Positions 16,324 through 24,008 of a stretch of DNA of 51,414 bases are shown piece after piece. This stretch comes from an uncultured Alistipes sp. (GTDB lineage: Bacteria > Bacteroidota > Bacteroidia > Bacteroidales > Rikenellaceae). How positions within the stretch are numbered: position 1 is the stretch's first letter; every line of letters begins with the position of its first letter. The notes beneath the pieces were generated by a model. That model saw nothing but the letters and a program-made list of their open reading frames with translations, had not been told where the DNA came from and searched no databases. The DNA lies in contig UQUQ01000016.1 of the NCBI GenBank assembly GCA_900544265.1, forward strand, positions 1 through 51,414, written 5' to 3'. Both the position numbers and the translations under genes were made by a program.

Positions 16324-16336
16324 AATACAATGTATT
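16324..16336. repeat. Short perfect palindrome in the divergent control region
   Basis: AATACA-A-TGTATT is a perfect 6-bp inverted repeat with a single central base, just upstream of the sigma-54 promoter. It could be a further protein-binding site or chance in an AT-rich gap. Confidence 0.5.
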
Positions 16337-16344
16337 GAATGCTT

Positions 16345-16360
16345 TGGCACGCCGTTGGCA
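16345..16360 (+). promoter_or_regulatory. Sigma-54 (RpoN) promoter for the exporter operon
   Basis: TGGCAC (16345-16350), five bases, then TGGCA (16356-16360). The invariant GG (16346-16347) and GC (16358-16359) are exactly ten bases apart, as required for sigma-54. The -24 part matches the consensus fully; the -12 part has one change (TGGC for TTGC). Transcription should begin near 16371, which rules out an ATG at 16335 and favours 16395 as the tolC start. Confidence 0.7.
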
Positions 16361-16394
16361 TCCGAAAGGCCGAATGAAGAACAAACGCACAACC

Positions 16395-17861
16395 ATGTTG
16401 AAATACCCGCTTCTGTTCCTTGTACTGTCCATTTTCTGGACACCCGCTGCGGCACAACAGCCCGCCGACAGCCTCGTCCGCCCCGATACGGTCCCTGCCG
16501 CCGCTCCTGCCGCCGCTCCTGCTGCCGCTCCTGCTACCGAAATCTCCGCCGGCCCCGCCGCTGCGGCATCTGCTGCTGCACCCGCCGCCGAATCGGCCGA
16601 ACGGCTCACGCTTGACGACTGCATGCGCTATGCCGTCGAACACAGCCCCGCCGTCCGCCGCCAGGACTACACCAACCGCAACTACCGGCAGGACTACATC
16701 GAGTCGATCGCCGCGCTGGTCCCGTCGGTGAGCGGATCCATCGGGGCCTCGACCAGCTTCGGCCGTTCGGTCGACCCCGAGACCAACACCTATACCGATG
16801 TCTCGAACTTCGACAACTCCTACTCCGTTTCGGGGCAGATGCCCCTGTTCGCCGGGCTGACCGGCATCAACACGGTGCGGGCCGCCCGCATCATGCGCCT
16901 GCAGGGGGTCGAGGAGTTGCAGCTGGCCCGCGACGAGATCGCCCTGAAGACCATGCAGGCCTACTTCGACGTGGTCTACTACTCCGGCAGCGTGCGCCTT
17001 GCCCGCGAGCAGCTCAAGACCAGCACGGCCGAACTCGGGAAGAGCCGCAAGCTCTTCGAGCTGGGGCTGAAGAGCGCCGCCGACGTGGCGGAGGTCGAGT
17101 CGCAGCAGGCTTCGGATGACTACCTCCTGACGCAGCAGGAGAACAACCTCGCGCTGGCCGAGATCGCGCTGGCGGAGGCAATGAACTACCCCGCCGACCG
17201 GCCACTGCACATCGTCACCGACCCCGGGATCGAGACGCCGGCCGGCGTCGCCCCCTTCGACGAGGTGCTCGGCAACGCGCTGGAAAGCAACCCCAAGGCC
17301 GTGGCCGCGCAGTACGATGTGCGCCACTCGCGGCTGCAGTTCTCCATTGCCCGGGGCAACCTCTTCCCGTCGCTCTACGTCGGAGGCGGCTATTCGACCA
17401 ACTTCTTCATGAGCCTCGACGACCGGTCGCTCTACGCCTCCTTCCCCAACCAGTTCCGCGACAACCGGGGCTTCTACGTCTCGGCGCAGCTCAACATCCC
17501 GATCTTCGGAGGGCTTGCGCGCCGCACCTCGGTGAGCCGCGCCCGCAACAACTGGCGCATCGCCGAGCAGAACCGCACGGAGACCCTCCGGGCCCTGCAG
17601 AGCGAGGTGGCGCAGGCCTACCAGCAGATGCTGGGCTACGGCAAGGAGTTCGCCCAGGCCTCGAAGAAGAGCGACGCCGCGCGGCTGGCCTACGAGGCCG
17701 TCTCGGGCAAGTACGAGCGCGGCATGGTCTCGGCCCTCGACCTGCAGACGGCGGCCGACAAGCTGCTCGAGGCGCGTTCCGAACGGCTGCGCGCCCGGCT
17801 GCAATACATCATCAAGGTGCGGCTGGTGGCCTACTACAACGGCGAGCCGCTGATCCGCTGA
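16395..17861 (+). CDS. TolC-family outer-membrane efflux protein
   Basis: 488 residues. A signal peptide (MLKYPLLFLVLSIFW, cleavage after AAAQ) is followed by an Ala/Pro-rich linker of about 45 residues encoded partly by a 12-bp tandem repeat, then the two outer-membrane-efflux-protein repeats. Family features are LTLDDCMRYAVEHSPAVRR, the porin-like loop FGRSVDPETNTYTDV, FSIARGNLFPSLYVGGGYS and the long coiled helices. It forms the outer-membrane exit duct. ATG 16395 is preferred over 16335 and 16374 because transcription should start near 16371 and because the signal peptide begins here. It leads an operon with hlyD-, permease- and ATPase-type genes. Confidence 0.9.
   Translation: MLKYPLLFLVLSIFWTPAAAQQPADSLVRPDTVPAAAPAAAPAAAPATEISAGPAAAASAAAPAAESAERLTLDDCMRYAVEHSPAVRRQDYTNRNYRQDYIESIAALVPSVSGSIGASTSFGRSVDPETNTYTDVSNFDNSYSVSGQMPLFAGLTGINTVRAARIMRLQGVEELQLARDEIALKTMQAYFDVVYYSGSVRLAREQLKTSTAELGKSRKLFELGLKSAADVAEVESQQASDDYLLTQQENNLALAEIALAEAMNYPADRPLHIVTDPGIETPAGVAPFDEVLGNALESNPKAVAAQYDVRHSRLQFSIARGNLFPSLYVGGGYSTNFFMSLDDRSLYASFPNQFRDNRGFYVSAQLNIPIFGGLARRTSVSRARNNWRIAEQNRTETLRALQSEVAQAYQQMLGYGKEFAQASKKSDAARLAYEAVSGKYERGMVSALDLQTAADKLLEARSERLRARLQYIIKVRLVAYYNGEPLIR
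16497..16532 (+). repeat. In-frame 12-bp tandem repeat in the tolC linker
   Basis: Three copies of GCCGCCGCTCCT (the third with one change) encode an Ala-Ala-Ala-Pro repeat just after the TolC signal peptide. Because the unit is a multiple of three, copy-number change would alter linker length without breaking the frame. Confidence 0.8.
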
Positions 17862-17901
17862 CTGTTTTCTCCGTTGAACGACTTGAAAAACCGATACAAC
17901 C

Positions 17902-19164
17902 ATGGATATTCGCATTGAAAAGAAAAAGGGCCTGCGGGCCCTCTTCACCAAGCGGGGCATTCCCTACCTTGCGGGAGCCCTCTTCCTGCTCTTCGTCGTG
18001 TGGCTGCTCGTGCGCGACAACTCCTCGACGCTGCGCGTCGATGCCCGCACGATCTCCGTCGGGACGGTCGCACGCGGCGAGTTCAACGACTACATCCGCG
18101 TCACGGGACAGGTGCAGCCCATCACGACCGTGCAGTTGAGCCCGCTCGAGGCGGGCATCGTCGAGCGGCTCGTCGTCGAGGAGGGCGCCTCGGTGCGCAA
18201 GGGCGACGTCCTGGTCGAGTTGAGCAACACGTCGCTGACGCTCGAAATTCTGAACAGCGAGGCCGAGCTGGCCGAGAAGCAGAACATCCTGCGCAACACG
18301 CTCATCTCGATGGAGCAGCAGAAGCTCGACCTGCGACTCGACAAGGTGCAGCTGGACCTCGACGTCGAGCGCAAGCGCCGCACCTGGCAGCAGAACGAGG
18401 AGCTCTACCGCAGCAACCTCATAGCCCGCGAGGATTGGCTCCAGTCGAAGGAGGACTACGAGCTGGCCGAGCGGAAACGCGAGCTGAACATCGAGCGGCA
18501 GATACAGGACTCGCTCTACCGCACCGTGCAGATCGAGCAGATGGAGGACAACCTGGCCAACATGAAGCGCAACATGGAGCTCATCCGCCAGCGCATCGGC
18601 AACCTGCAGGTCAAGTCGCCCATCGACGGCGAGGTGGGGCTTCTGGACGTCGTGCTGGGACAGTCGGTCACCTCGGGACAGAAGATCGGGCAGGTGAACG
18701 ACCTGTCGGACTACAAGGTCGAGGCCGAGATCGACGAGAGCTACATCGACCGCGTGCGCGCGGGGCTCGACGCCACCTTCGAGCGGCAGGACACCGCCTT
18801 CACGATGCGCCTGCGGAAGGTCTACCCCGAGGTGCGCAACGGCCAGTTCCGCGCCGACTTCACCTTCGTCGGGGCCCATCCGCGCAACATCCGCAGCGGC
18901 CAGACCTACTACCTGCATCTCGAGCTGGGGCAGCCGACCGATGCCGTCATCATCCCGCGCGGATCGTTCTACCAGTCGACGGGCGGCGCCTGGATCTACG
19001 TTGTGGCCCCCGAGGGCGACCGCGCCTACAAGCGCCAGATCCGCATCGGACGCCAGAACCCGCAGTACTACGAGGTGCTCGAGGGGCTGGAGCCGGGCGA
19101 GCGCGTCATCGTCTCGGGCTACGAAAACTACGGCGCCAACGACGTGCTGATACTCAACAAATAA
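17902..19164 (+). CDS. Periplasmic adaptor (HlyD/RND membrane fusion family)
   Basis: 420 residues. One N-terminal membrane helix (about residues 22-42), then the adaptor layout: a barrel-sandwich hybrid half (VQLSPLEAGIVERLVVEEGA), a long helical hairpin rich in Glu/Arg/Gln (about 105-225), the second half (LQVKSPIDGEVGLLDVVLGQ) and a beta-barrel and membrane-proximal end (GLEPGERVIVSGYENYG). It bridges the inner-membrane transporter and TolC. It starts 40 bases after tolC and ends 12 bases before the first permease. The hairpin length fits docking to a TolC partner, as in MacA. Confidence 0.92.
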   Translation: MDIRIEKKKGLRALFTKRGIPYLAGALFLLFVVWLLVRDNSSTLRVDARTISVGTVARGEFNDYIRVTGQVQPITTVQLSPLEAGIVERLVVEEGASVRKGDVLVELSNTSLTLEILNSEAELAEKQNILRNTLISMEQQKLDLRLDKVQLDLDVERKRRTWQQNEELYRSNLIAREDWLQSKEDYELAERKRELNIERQIQDSLYRTVQIEQMEDNLANMKRNMELIRQRIGNLQVKSPIDGEVGLLDVVLGQSVTSGQKIGQVNDLSDYKVEAEIDESYIDRVRAGLDATFERQDTAFTMRLRKVYPEVRNGQFRADFTFVGAHPRNIRSGQTYYLHLELGQPTDAVIIPRGSFYQSTGGAWIYVVAPEGDRAYKRQIRIGRQNPQYYEVLEGLEPGERVIVSGYENYGANDVLILNK

Positions 19165-19176
19165 ACCCTGCCGCGC

Positions 19177-21567
19177 ATGTTCCGCCAACTCGATTTCCGG
19201 TCGTGGTTCACTTTCCTGGGGCGCAACCGCCTCTATACGGCCGTCAATTTCGCCGGCCTGACCCTTGCGCTGGCCTTCGTGCTGCTCGTGGCCGACTACA
19301 CGCTCCGGCAGCTCACCGTTGACAACTGTCAGACCAGGGCCGACCGCATCTATGCCGTCTGCTCCGAGGAGTCGGTCGCCAGCGGCTACTACCTCCAGAA
19401 GCACCTGCGCGACCGCTACCCCGAGATCGAATCGACCTGCGCCGTGGCCTTCTTCGAGGATTCGGATGCGGGCTCGACCCCCGTGGAGATCGGCCGGCAG
19501 AAGTTCCTCGCCTCGGTACTCTATGCCGATACGACCTTCTTCCGGATGTTCGACTTCCCGCTGCTCGAAGGCTCGCGCGAAGAGGCGCTCGCCGCCCGCG
19601 AGAACGTCGTCCTCTCGGAGTCGTTCGCCCGCAAGGTCTTCGGGACCTTCAACCCGCTGGGACAGACGCTCCGCGTGGACAACGACGAGCGCACCTATGT
19701 TGTCAGCGGCGTGATGCGCGACATCGAGCGCTCGACGATTCCCGCGGCCGACATCGTCATGCGGGCCGAGCGCATCACCGAGACCAATGCGGCCAACGAC
19801 GAACGCATGTCCAACAGCGGCGCCGGCGTGACCTTCGTGCTTGCCCGCCCGGGGGCCGACCTGCAGGCCAAAGTTCCCGACATGCTCTCCTTCTTCAAGG
19901 AGATCTATTGGCCCTATTTGGGCAATGTCGTGCAGCAGGTGCGGCTCATCCCGCTGCGCGACCTCTACTTCGACCCGGTCAACAACTCCTTCAAACTGGC
20001 CCACGGCAGCCGCTCGTTCCTCTTGATCCTGCTGGGCGTGGGGCTCGTGGTGCTCGTCTTCGCCGTGATGAACTACATCAACCTCACGGTGGCACAGTCC
20101 GGCTTCCGGGCCCGCGAGATGGCGGCCCGGCGGCTGCTCGGCGCCTCGCGCGGCAACATCTTCCTCAAGTGGATTCTCGAATCGACGCTCTTCTGCGCCG
20201 CGGCGCTGCTCTTCGCCTCGTGCTTTGCGGAGCTCTTCGTCCCGTGGGCTTCGCGGCTGCTCGGTGTGAAGGTCGCCGTCTGGGACGACATCTCGTGGCC
20301 GGTGGCCGGTGTGAGCCTGCTCGCCGTCGTCGCGCTGGGCGTGGTCTCGGGCCTTGCCCCGGCGCTCGTCGTCTCGCGTTACCAACCCATCGACATCGTG
20401 CGCGGCACCTTCCGCCACCGGACCAGGACCCTCTACGGCCGCCTGCTCATCGCCCTGCAGAACGTCATCACGATTGCGCTGCTCGCCGCCTCGATCACCA
20501 TCGGGCTCCAGATCCGCCATCTGGTGCAGGCCCCGCTGGGTTATGAGACGCGCGACATCCTCAATATCTGGACCGAGATCTTCCCCGACCGGAGCTCGAT
20601 GCGCCGCTTCTGCGACGAACTGCGCTCGCTGCCCGGGGTCGAGGCCGTCGGGCTCGGATGCGGCACGCCCCACGACCGCGGCAACAACAACACCATCGCC
20701 TACGGGCCCGACCGGATGGTCTCGTTCCAGGTCTTCATCGGCGACTCGACCTACTTCCGCATGCTGGGGCTCGAGCGGCTGCGCGACAACCATGTGGCCG
20801 TTGCGAACGAGCGTGCCGCATCCCGGAATTTCTGGGCCTCGAATGTCTGGTACATCAACCAGTATGCCCTGCGCGAGCTGGGCATTGCGGAGGATGCCTC
20901 CGAATTCAAGGTGGGCGAGAACCTCTCCCAACCGATTGTCGTTGCGGGCATCTACCGCGACTTCCAGATCGGCACGGCACTCGACGCCCCGACCTCGGCG
21001 CTGCTGCGCGTGGTGAACGATCCCGACGGATTCTATCCCTGGAACATTCTCGTGAAGACCGGCGGGGATCATGCCGCAGCCTACCGGGCCATCGAGGAGC
21101 TCTTTGCCGGAATGACCGACGGCAGCTTCTTCGCCGCCCGCTACCTGACCGATGAGATCGCCGACGACTTCGCCGCGCAGCGGCGCCTGCTGCACATCAT
21201 CGGGCTGTTCACCCTCGTGGCGCTGCTCATCTCCTCGCTGGGGCTCTTCGCCATGGCGGCCTACTATATCCAGCAGCGGCGGCAGGAGATCGCCGTGCGC
21301 CGCGTCTTCGGCGCCACGCGCGGCGAGATGCTCTCGCGCCTCGTGCGGCGCTTCATGATGCTCGTGGGCGCGGCCTTCGTCATCGCCGTGCCGGTCGCCG
21401 TCTGGGGGCTGAGGCGCTGGCTCGAGGAGTACAGCGTGCGCATCGCCCTCTCGCCGTGGATCTTCCTTGCCGCCGGGCTCTTCGCGGCCGTCGTGGCGCT
21501 GCTTTCGGTCGGGTGGCAGAGCCGCCGCGCCGCGGATGCCGACCCCATCGAATCGCTCAAGAACTGA
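19177..21567 (+). CDS. FtsX/MacB-like ABC permease 1 (divergent copy)
   Basis: 796 residues with the duplicated FtsX layout: an N-terminal helix (about residues 20-40), a periplasmic MacB_PCD-type domain (about 50-275), a three-helix FtsX core with the coupling loop REMAARRLLGASRGNIFLKW, a second helix and periplasmic domain (about 430-650), and a second FtsX core with RRQEIAVRRVFGATRGEML. It ends PIESLKN, the usual tail of the family. It has no ATPase domain and would need the ATPase at 28886. It clearly differs from the next three permeases and is probably the oldest or a functionally distinct paralogue. Confidence 0.9.
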   Translation: MFRQLDFRSWFTFLGRNRLYTAVNFAGLTLALAFVLLVADYTLRQLTVDNCQTRADRIYAVCSEESVASGYYLQKHLRDRYPEIESTCAVAFFEDSDAGSTPVEIGRQKFLASVLYADTTFFRMFDFPLLEGSREEALAARENVVLSESFARKVFGTFNPLGQTLRVDNDERTYVVSGVMRDIERSTIPAADIVMRAERITETNAANDERMSNSGAGVTFVLARPGADLQAKVPDMLSFFKEIYWPYLGNVVQQVRLIPLRDLYFDPVNNSFKLAHGSRSFLLILLGVGLVVLVFAVMNYINLTVAQSGFRAREMAARRLLGASRGNIFLKWILESTLFCAAALLFASCFAELFVPWASRLLGVKVAVWDDISWPVAGVSLLAVVALGVVSGLAPALVVSRYQPIDIVRGTFRHRTRTLYGRLLIALQNVITIALLAASITIGLQIRHLVQAPLGYETRDILNIWTEIFPDRSSMRRFCDELRSLPGVEAVGLGCGTPHDRGNNNTIAYGPDRMVSFQVFIGDSTYFRMLGLERLRDNHVAVANERAASRNFWASNVWYINQYALRELGIAEDASEFKVGENLSQPIVVAGIYRDFQIGTALDAPTSALLRVVNDPDGFYPWNILVKTGGDHAAAYRAIEELFAGMTDGSFFAARYLTDEIADDFAAQRRLLHIIGLFTLVALLISSLGLFAMAAYYIQQRRQEIAVRRVFGATRGEMLSRLVRRFMMLVGAAFVIAVPVAVWGLRRWLEEYSVRIALSPWIFLAAGLFAAVVALLSVGWQSRRAADADPIESLKN

Positions 21568-21591
21568 TTGTCCGGATAAATTGCCTTTGCC

Positions 21592-23991
21592 ATGAAAATC
21601 GCCTTCCATAACTTTCTCACGACGCTGCGGCGCTACAAGGTCTCATCACTGCTCAATGTCATCGGGCTGACACTGGCCTTCACGGCCTTCTACGTCATCC
21701 TGGTGCAGGTGCGCTGGGAACTGACCTTCAACCGCGACATTCCCGATGCCGGCCGCATCTGCCTGGTGGCCCCCCGCTCGTGGTTCGACGAGACGGGCTA
21801 TTCGATCTGCTCGCCGCGCCCCGACGGCGAGCAGCTCATCGCCCGCTCGCCCGAGATCGAGGCCGGCGGTTGCATCCGCCCCTGGCGCTGGGATCAACCC
21901 GTCTGGGTGAAGCGCCACGGCGAGTTCCACCGTTTCCGGATGTCGCTCAACACCGTCTCGACGGGCTTTCTCACGACCGTGGGCATGCGGGCCGTCGAGG
22001 GCGATCTCGGGGCCCTGACGCAGCCCAACAGCGTGGCCCTCTCGCGCTCGCAGGCCGCACGGCTCGACGTGCATGCCGGCGACCTGCTCTGGCTGGGGGA
22101 CCGGGAGGGCAAGCGCACCGACGTCCAGCACGAAGTGGTGGCCGTCTACGAGGATTTTCCCGCAAACAGCTCCTTTGCGCACATCGTCGCCGTGACCGAC
22201 GTCGGCGACCGGGACATGACCCCCGCCTACTGGAACGACTGCTATTTCGTCCGCCTGCGCGCGGGGGCCGACCCCGACGTGCTGGCCCGCCGCTGGGAGC
22301 AGATTCACGCGGAGAACTACCGCGCCTACGTCGAGCGCATGGCGCCGGTCTGGGGCGAGGAGCTGACCGAGGAGGAGATGGAGGACCCGTGCGACTGCCT
22401 GCTCGTGCCGCTCGACCGAATCTATTTCGACCGCCGGGTCTTCGACGGCATGGGGACCTTCCCCAGCGGGTCGGCCACGCTGACCTACTCGCTGTTGAGC
22501 GTCGCGGTGCTCGTCATCGTGATCGCGCTCATTAATTTCGTCAACTTCTTCTTCGCGCTGCTGCCCGTGCGGCTGCGGGCCGTCAATATCCTCAAGGTCT
22601 TCGGCGCGCCGAACGCCTCGCTGCGCTTCAGCTTCCTGTTCGAGGCCCTGGGCTTCGTCATCCTCTCGCAGCTCTGCGCCTGGTATGTCGCCATTGCGCT
22701 GCAGGGCACCGAGTTCGCCTCGTATGTCAGCAGCTCGCTGGCCCTTGGCGACAACCTCCCCGTGCTGGCCATCTCGCTCGCGGTGTCGCTCGTCGCGGCA
22801 CTCGTTGCCGGGAGCTTCCCGGCGTGGTACATCACCTCGTTCAACCCGGCGATGGCCGCCAAGGGGTCGTTCGTCGGCTCGACGACGGGCCGCCGCTTCC
22901 GCACGGCGCTGCTCGGCGTGCAGTTCACGGTCTCGATCGCGCTGATCGTCTTTTCGGCCTTTACGCTCCTGCAGCAGCGCTACGTGCGCCGCTTCGACCT
23001 GGGCTTCAGCCACGAGCGGGTGCTGACCTTCGGGACGAACTCGCAGCGGCTGATCCGTGCCGACCGCTTCGATGAGTTCGCGTCGGCCCTGAAGCAAAAT
23101 CCGCAGATCATCGGCGTCACGGCGGGACAGGGGCCGCTCGTCGCCGGGAACCACTCGATCTGGGGCCGGGAGATCGCTGGCGAGGAGGTGATGATCCACG
23201 TGCGCCCCGTGCGCAGCAACTTCCTCGACGTGCTGGGCATCCCGGTCATCGCCGGCGAGGACTTCCGCCCCGGGTACGACCGCGATACGACGCTGCACTA
23301 CATCGTCAACGACCTGCTCGCCCGCAAGGGGCTCGGACTCGGCGACCGGCTGGAAGACGGCACCGTCGTCGGCATCTGCCCCGACATCCACTTCCGGCCG
23401 CTGCAATACCCCGTCGTGCCGTTCGCCTTCGTGACCATCCCCGGCGACATGGAGACCTTCTACGTGCGCCTGGCCGCCGGGGCCGACCCGGACGCCGCCT
23501 GCGACCACATCCGGCAGACGGTCGAGCGCCTCGACCCCGACTGCGACCCGGTCGAGATCCGCTTCATGGACGAGGAGATCGAGGCGCAGTACGCCCGCGA
23601 GCGGCGCATCGCAACCATCGTGGGGCTCTTCACGGTGCTGGCCGTCGTCATCGCGCTGATGGGCGTCTTCGGCATCGTGCTCTTCGAGGCGCAGCACCGC
23701 CGCCGCGAGGTGGCCGTGCGCAAGGTGATGGGCGCCACGACCGCCGAGATTCTCCGCCTCTTCAACCGGCGCTACGTCCTGCTGGTTGCCGTCTGCTTCC
23801 TCCTTGCCGTGCCGGCGGGCTTCTGGGCCGTCGACCGCTGGCTGGCGTCGTTCGCCTACCGCACGCCGCTGCGCTGGTGGGTCTTCGCCGCGGCCCTTGC
23901 CGTCGTGCTTGCCGTCACGGTCGCCACGGTGACCTTCTGCTCGTGGCGCACGGCCGGCGAGAACCCCGCCGACGCTGTCAAATCCGAATAA
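21592..23991 (+). CDS. FtsX/MacB-like ABC permease 2
   Basis: 799 residues with the same two-core architecture as its neighbours. The opening MKIAFHNFLTTLRRYKVSSL, the first helix and the end GENPADAVKSE are shared with permeases 3 and 4. Residues about 295-350 (first FtsX core, TYSLLSVAVLVIVIALINFV) are almost identical to permease 4, while the periplasmic domains (about 45-290 and 475-660) differ much more. The second core carries RRREVAVRKVMGATTAEILR. It probably exports a substrate or transmits force through TolC-HlyD with the shared ATPase; the substrate is unknown. The gap to the previous gene is 24 bases. Confidence 0.9.
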   Translation: MKIAFHNFLTTLRRYKVSSLLNVIGLTLAFTAFYVILVQVRWELTFNRDIPDAGRICLVAPRSWFDETGYSICSPRPDGEQLIARSPEIEAGGCIRPWRWDQPVWVKRHGEFHRFRMSLNTVSTGFLTTVGMRAVEGDLGALTQPNSVALSRSQAARLDVHAGDLLWLGDREGKRTDVQHEVVAVYEDFPANSSFAHIVAVTDVGDRDMTPAYWNDCYFVRLRAGADPDVLARRWEQIHAENYRAYVERMAPVWGEELTEEEMEDPCDCLLVPLDRIYFDRRVFDGMGTFPSGSATLTYSLLSVAVLVIVIALINFVNFFFALLPVRLRAVNILKVFGAPNASLRFSFLFEALGFVILSQLCAWYVAIALQGTEFASYVSSSLALGDNLPVLAISLAVSLVAALVAGSFPAWYITSFNPAMAAKGSFVGSTTGRRFRTALLGVQFTVSIALIVFSAFTLLQQRYVRRFDLGFSHERVLTFGTNSQRLIRADRFDEFASALKQNPQIIGVTAGQGPLVAGNHSIWGREIAGEEVMIHVRPVRSNFLDVLGIPVIAGEDFRPGYDRDTTLHYIVNDLLARKGLGLGDRLEDGTVVGICPDIHFRPLQYPVVPFAFVTIPGDMETFYVRLAAGADPDAACDHIRQTVERLDPDCDPVEIRFMDEEIEAQYARERRIATIVGLFTVLAVVIALMGVFGIVLFEAQHRRREVAVRKVMGATTAEILRLFNRRYVLLVAVCFLLAVPAGFWAVDRWLASFAYRTPLRWWVFAAALAVVLAVTVATVTFCSWRTAGENPADAVKSE
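22504..22580 (+). repeat. 77-bp direct repeat, copy A (permease 2 core)
   Basis: This 77-base block, from GCGGTGCTCGTCATCGTGAT to GTGCGGCTGCGGGC, is identical to 27342-27418 in permease 4. It encodes part of the first FtsX transmembrane core. Silent sites are identical too, which points to recent duplication or gene conversion. Confidence 0.85.
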
Positions 23992-24008
23992 ACAACAATC
24001 CTTCCGAT

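Noticed and set aside
17812..21609. 1265-residue antisense open frame opposite hlyD and permease 1
   Set aside because: No recognisable domain, no start context, and it is fully antisense to conserved genes.
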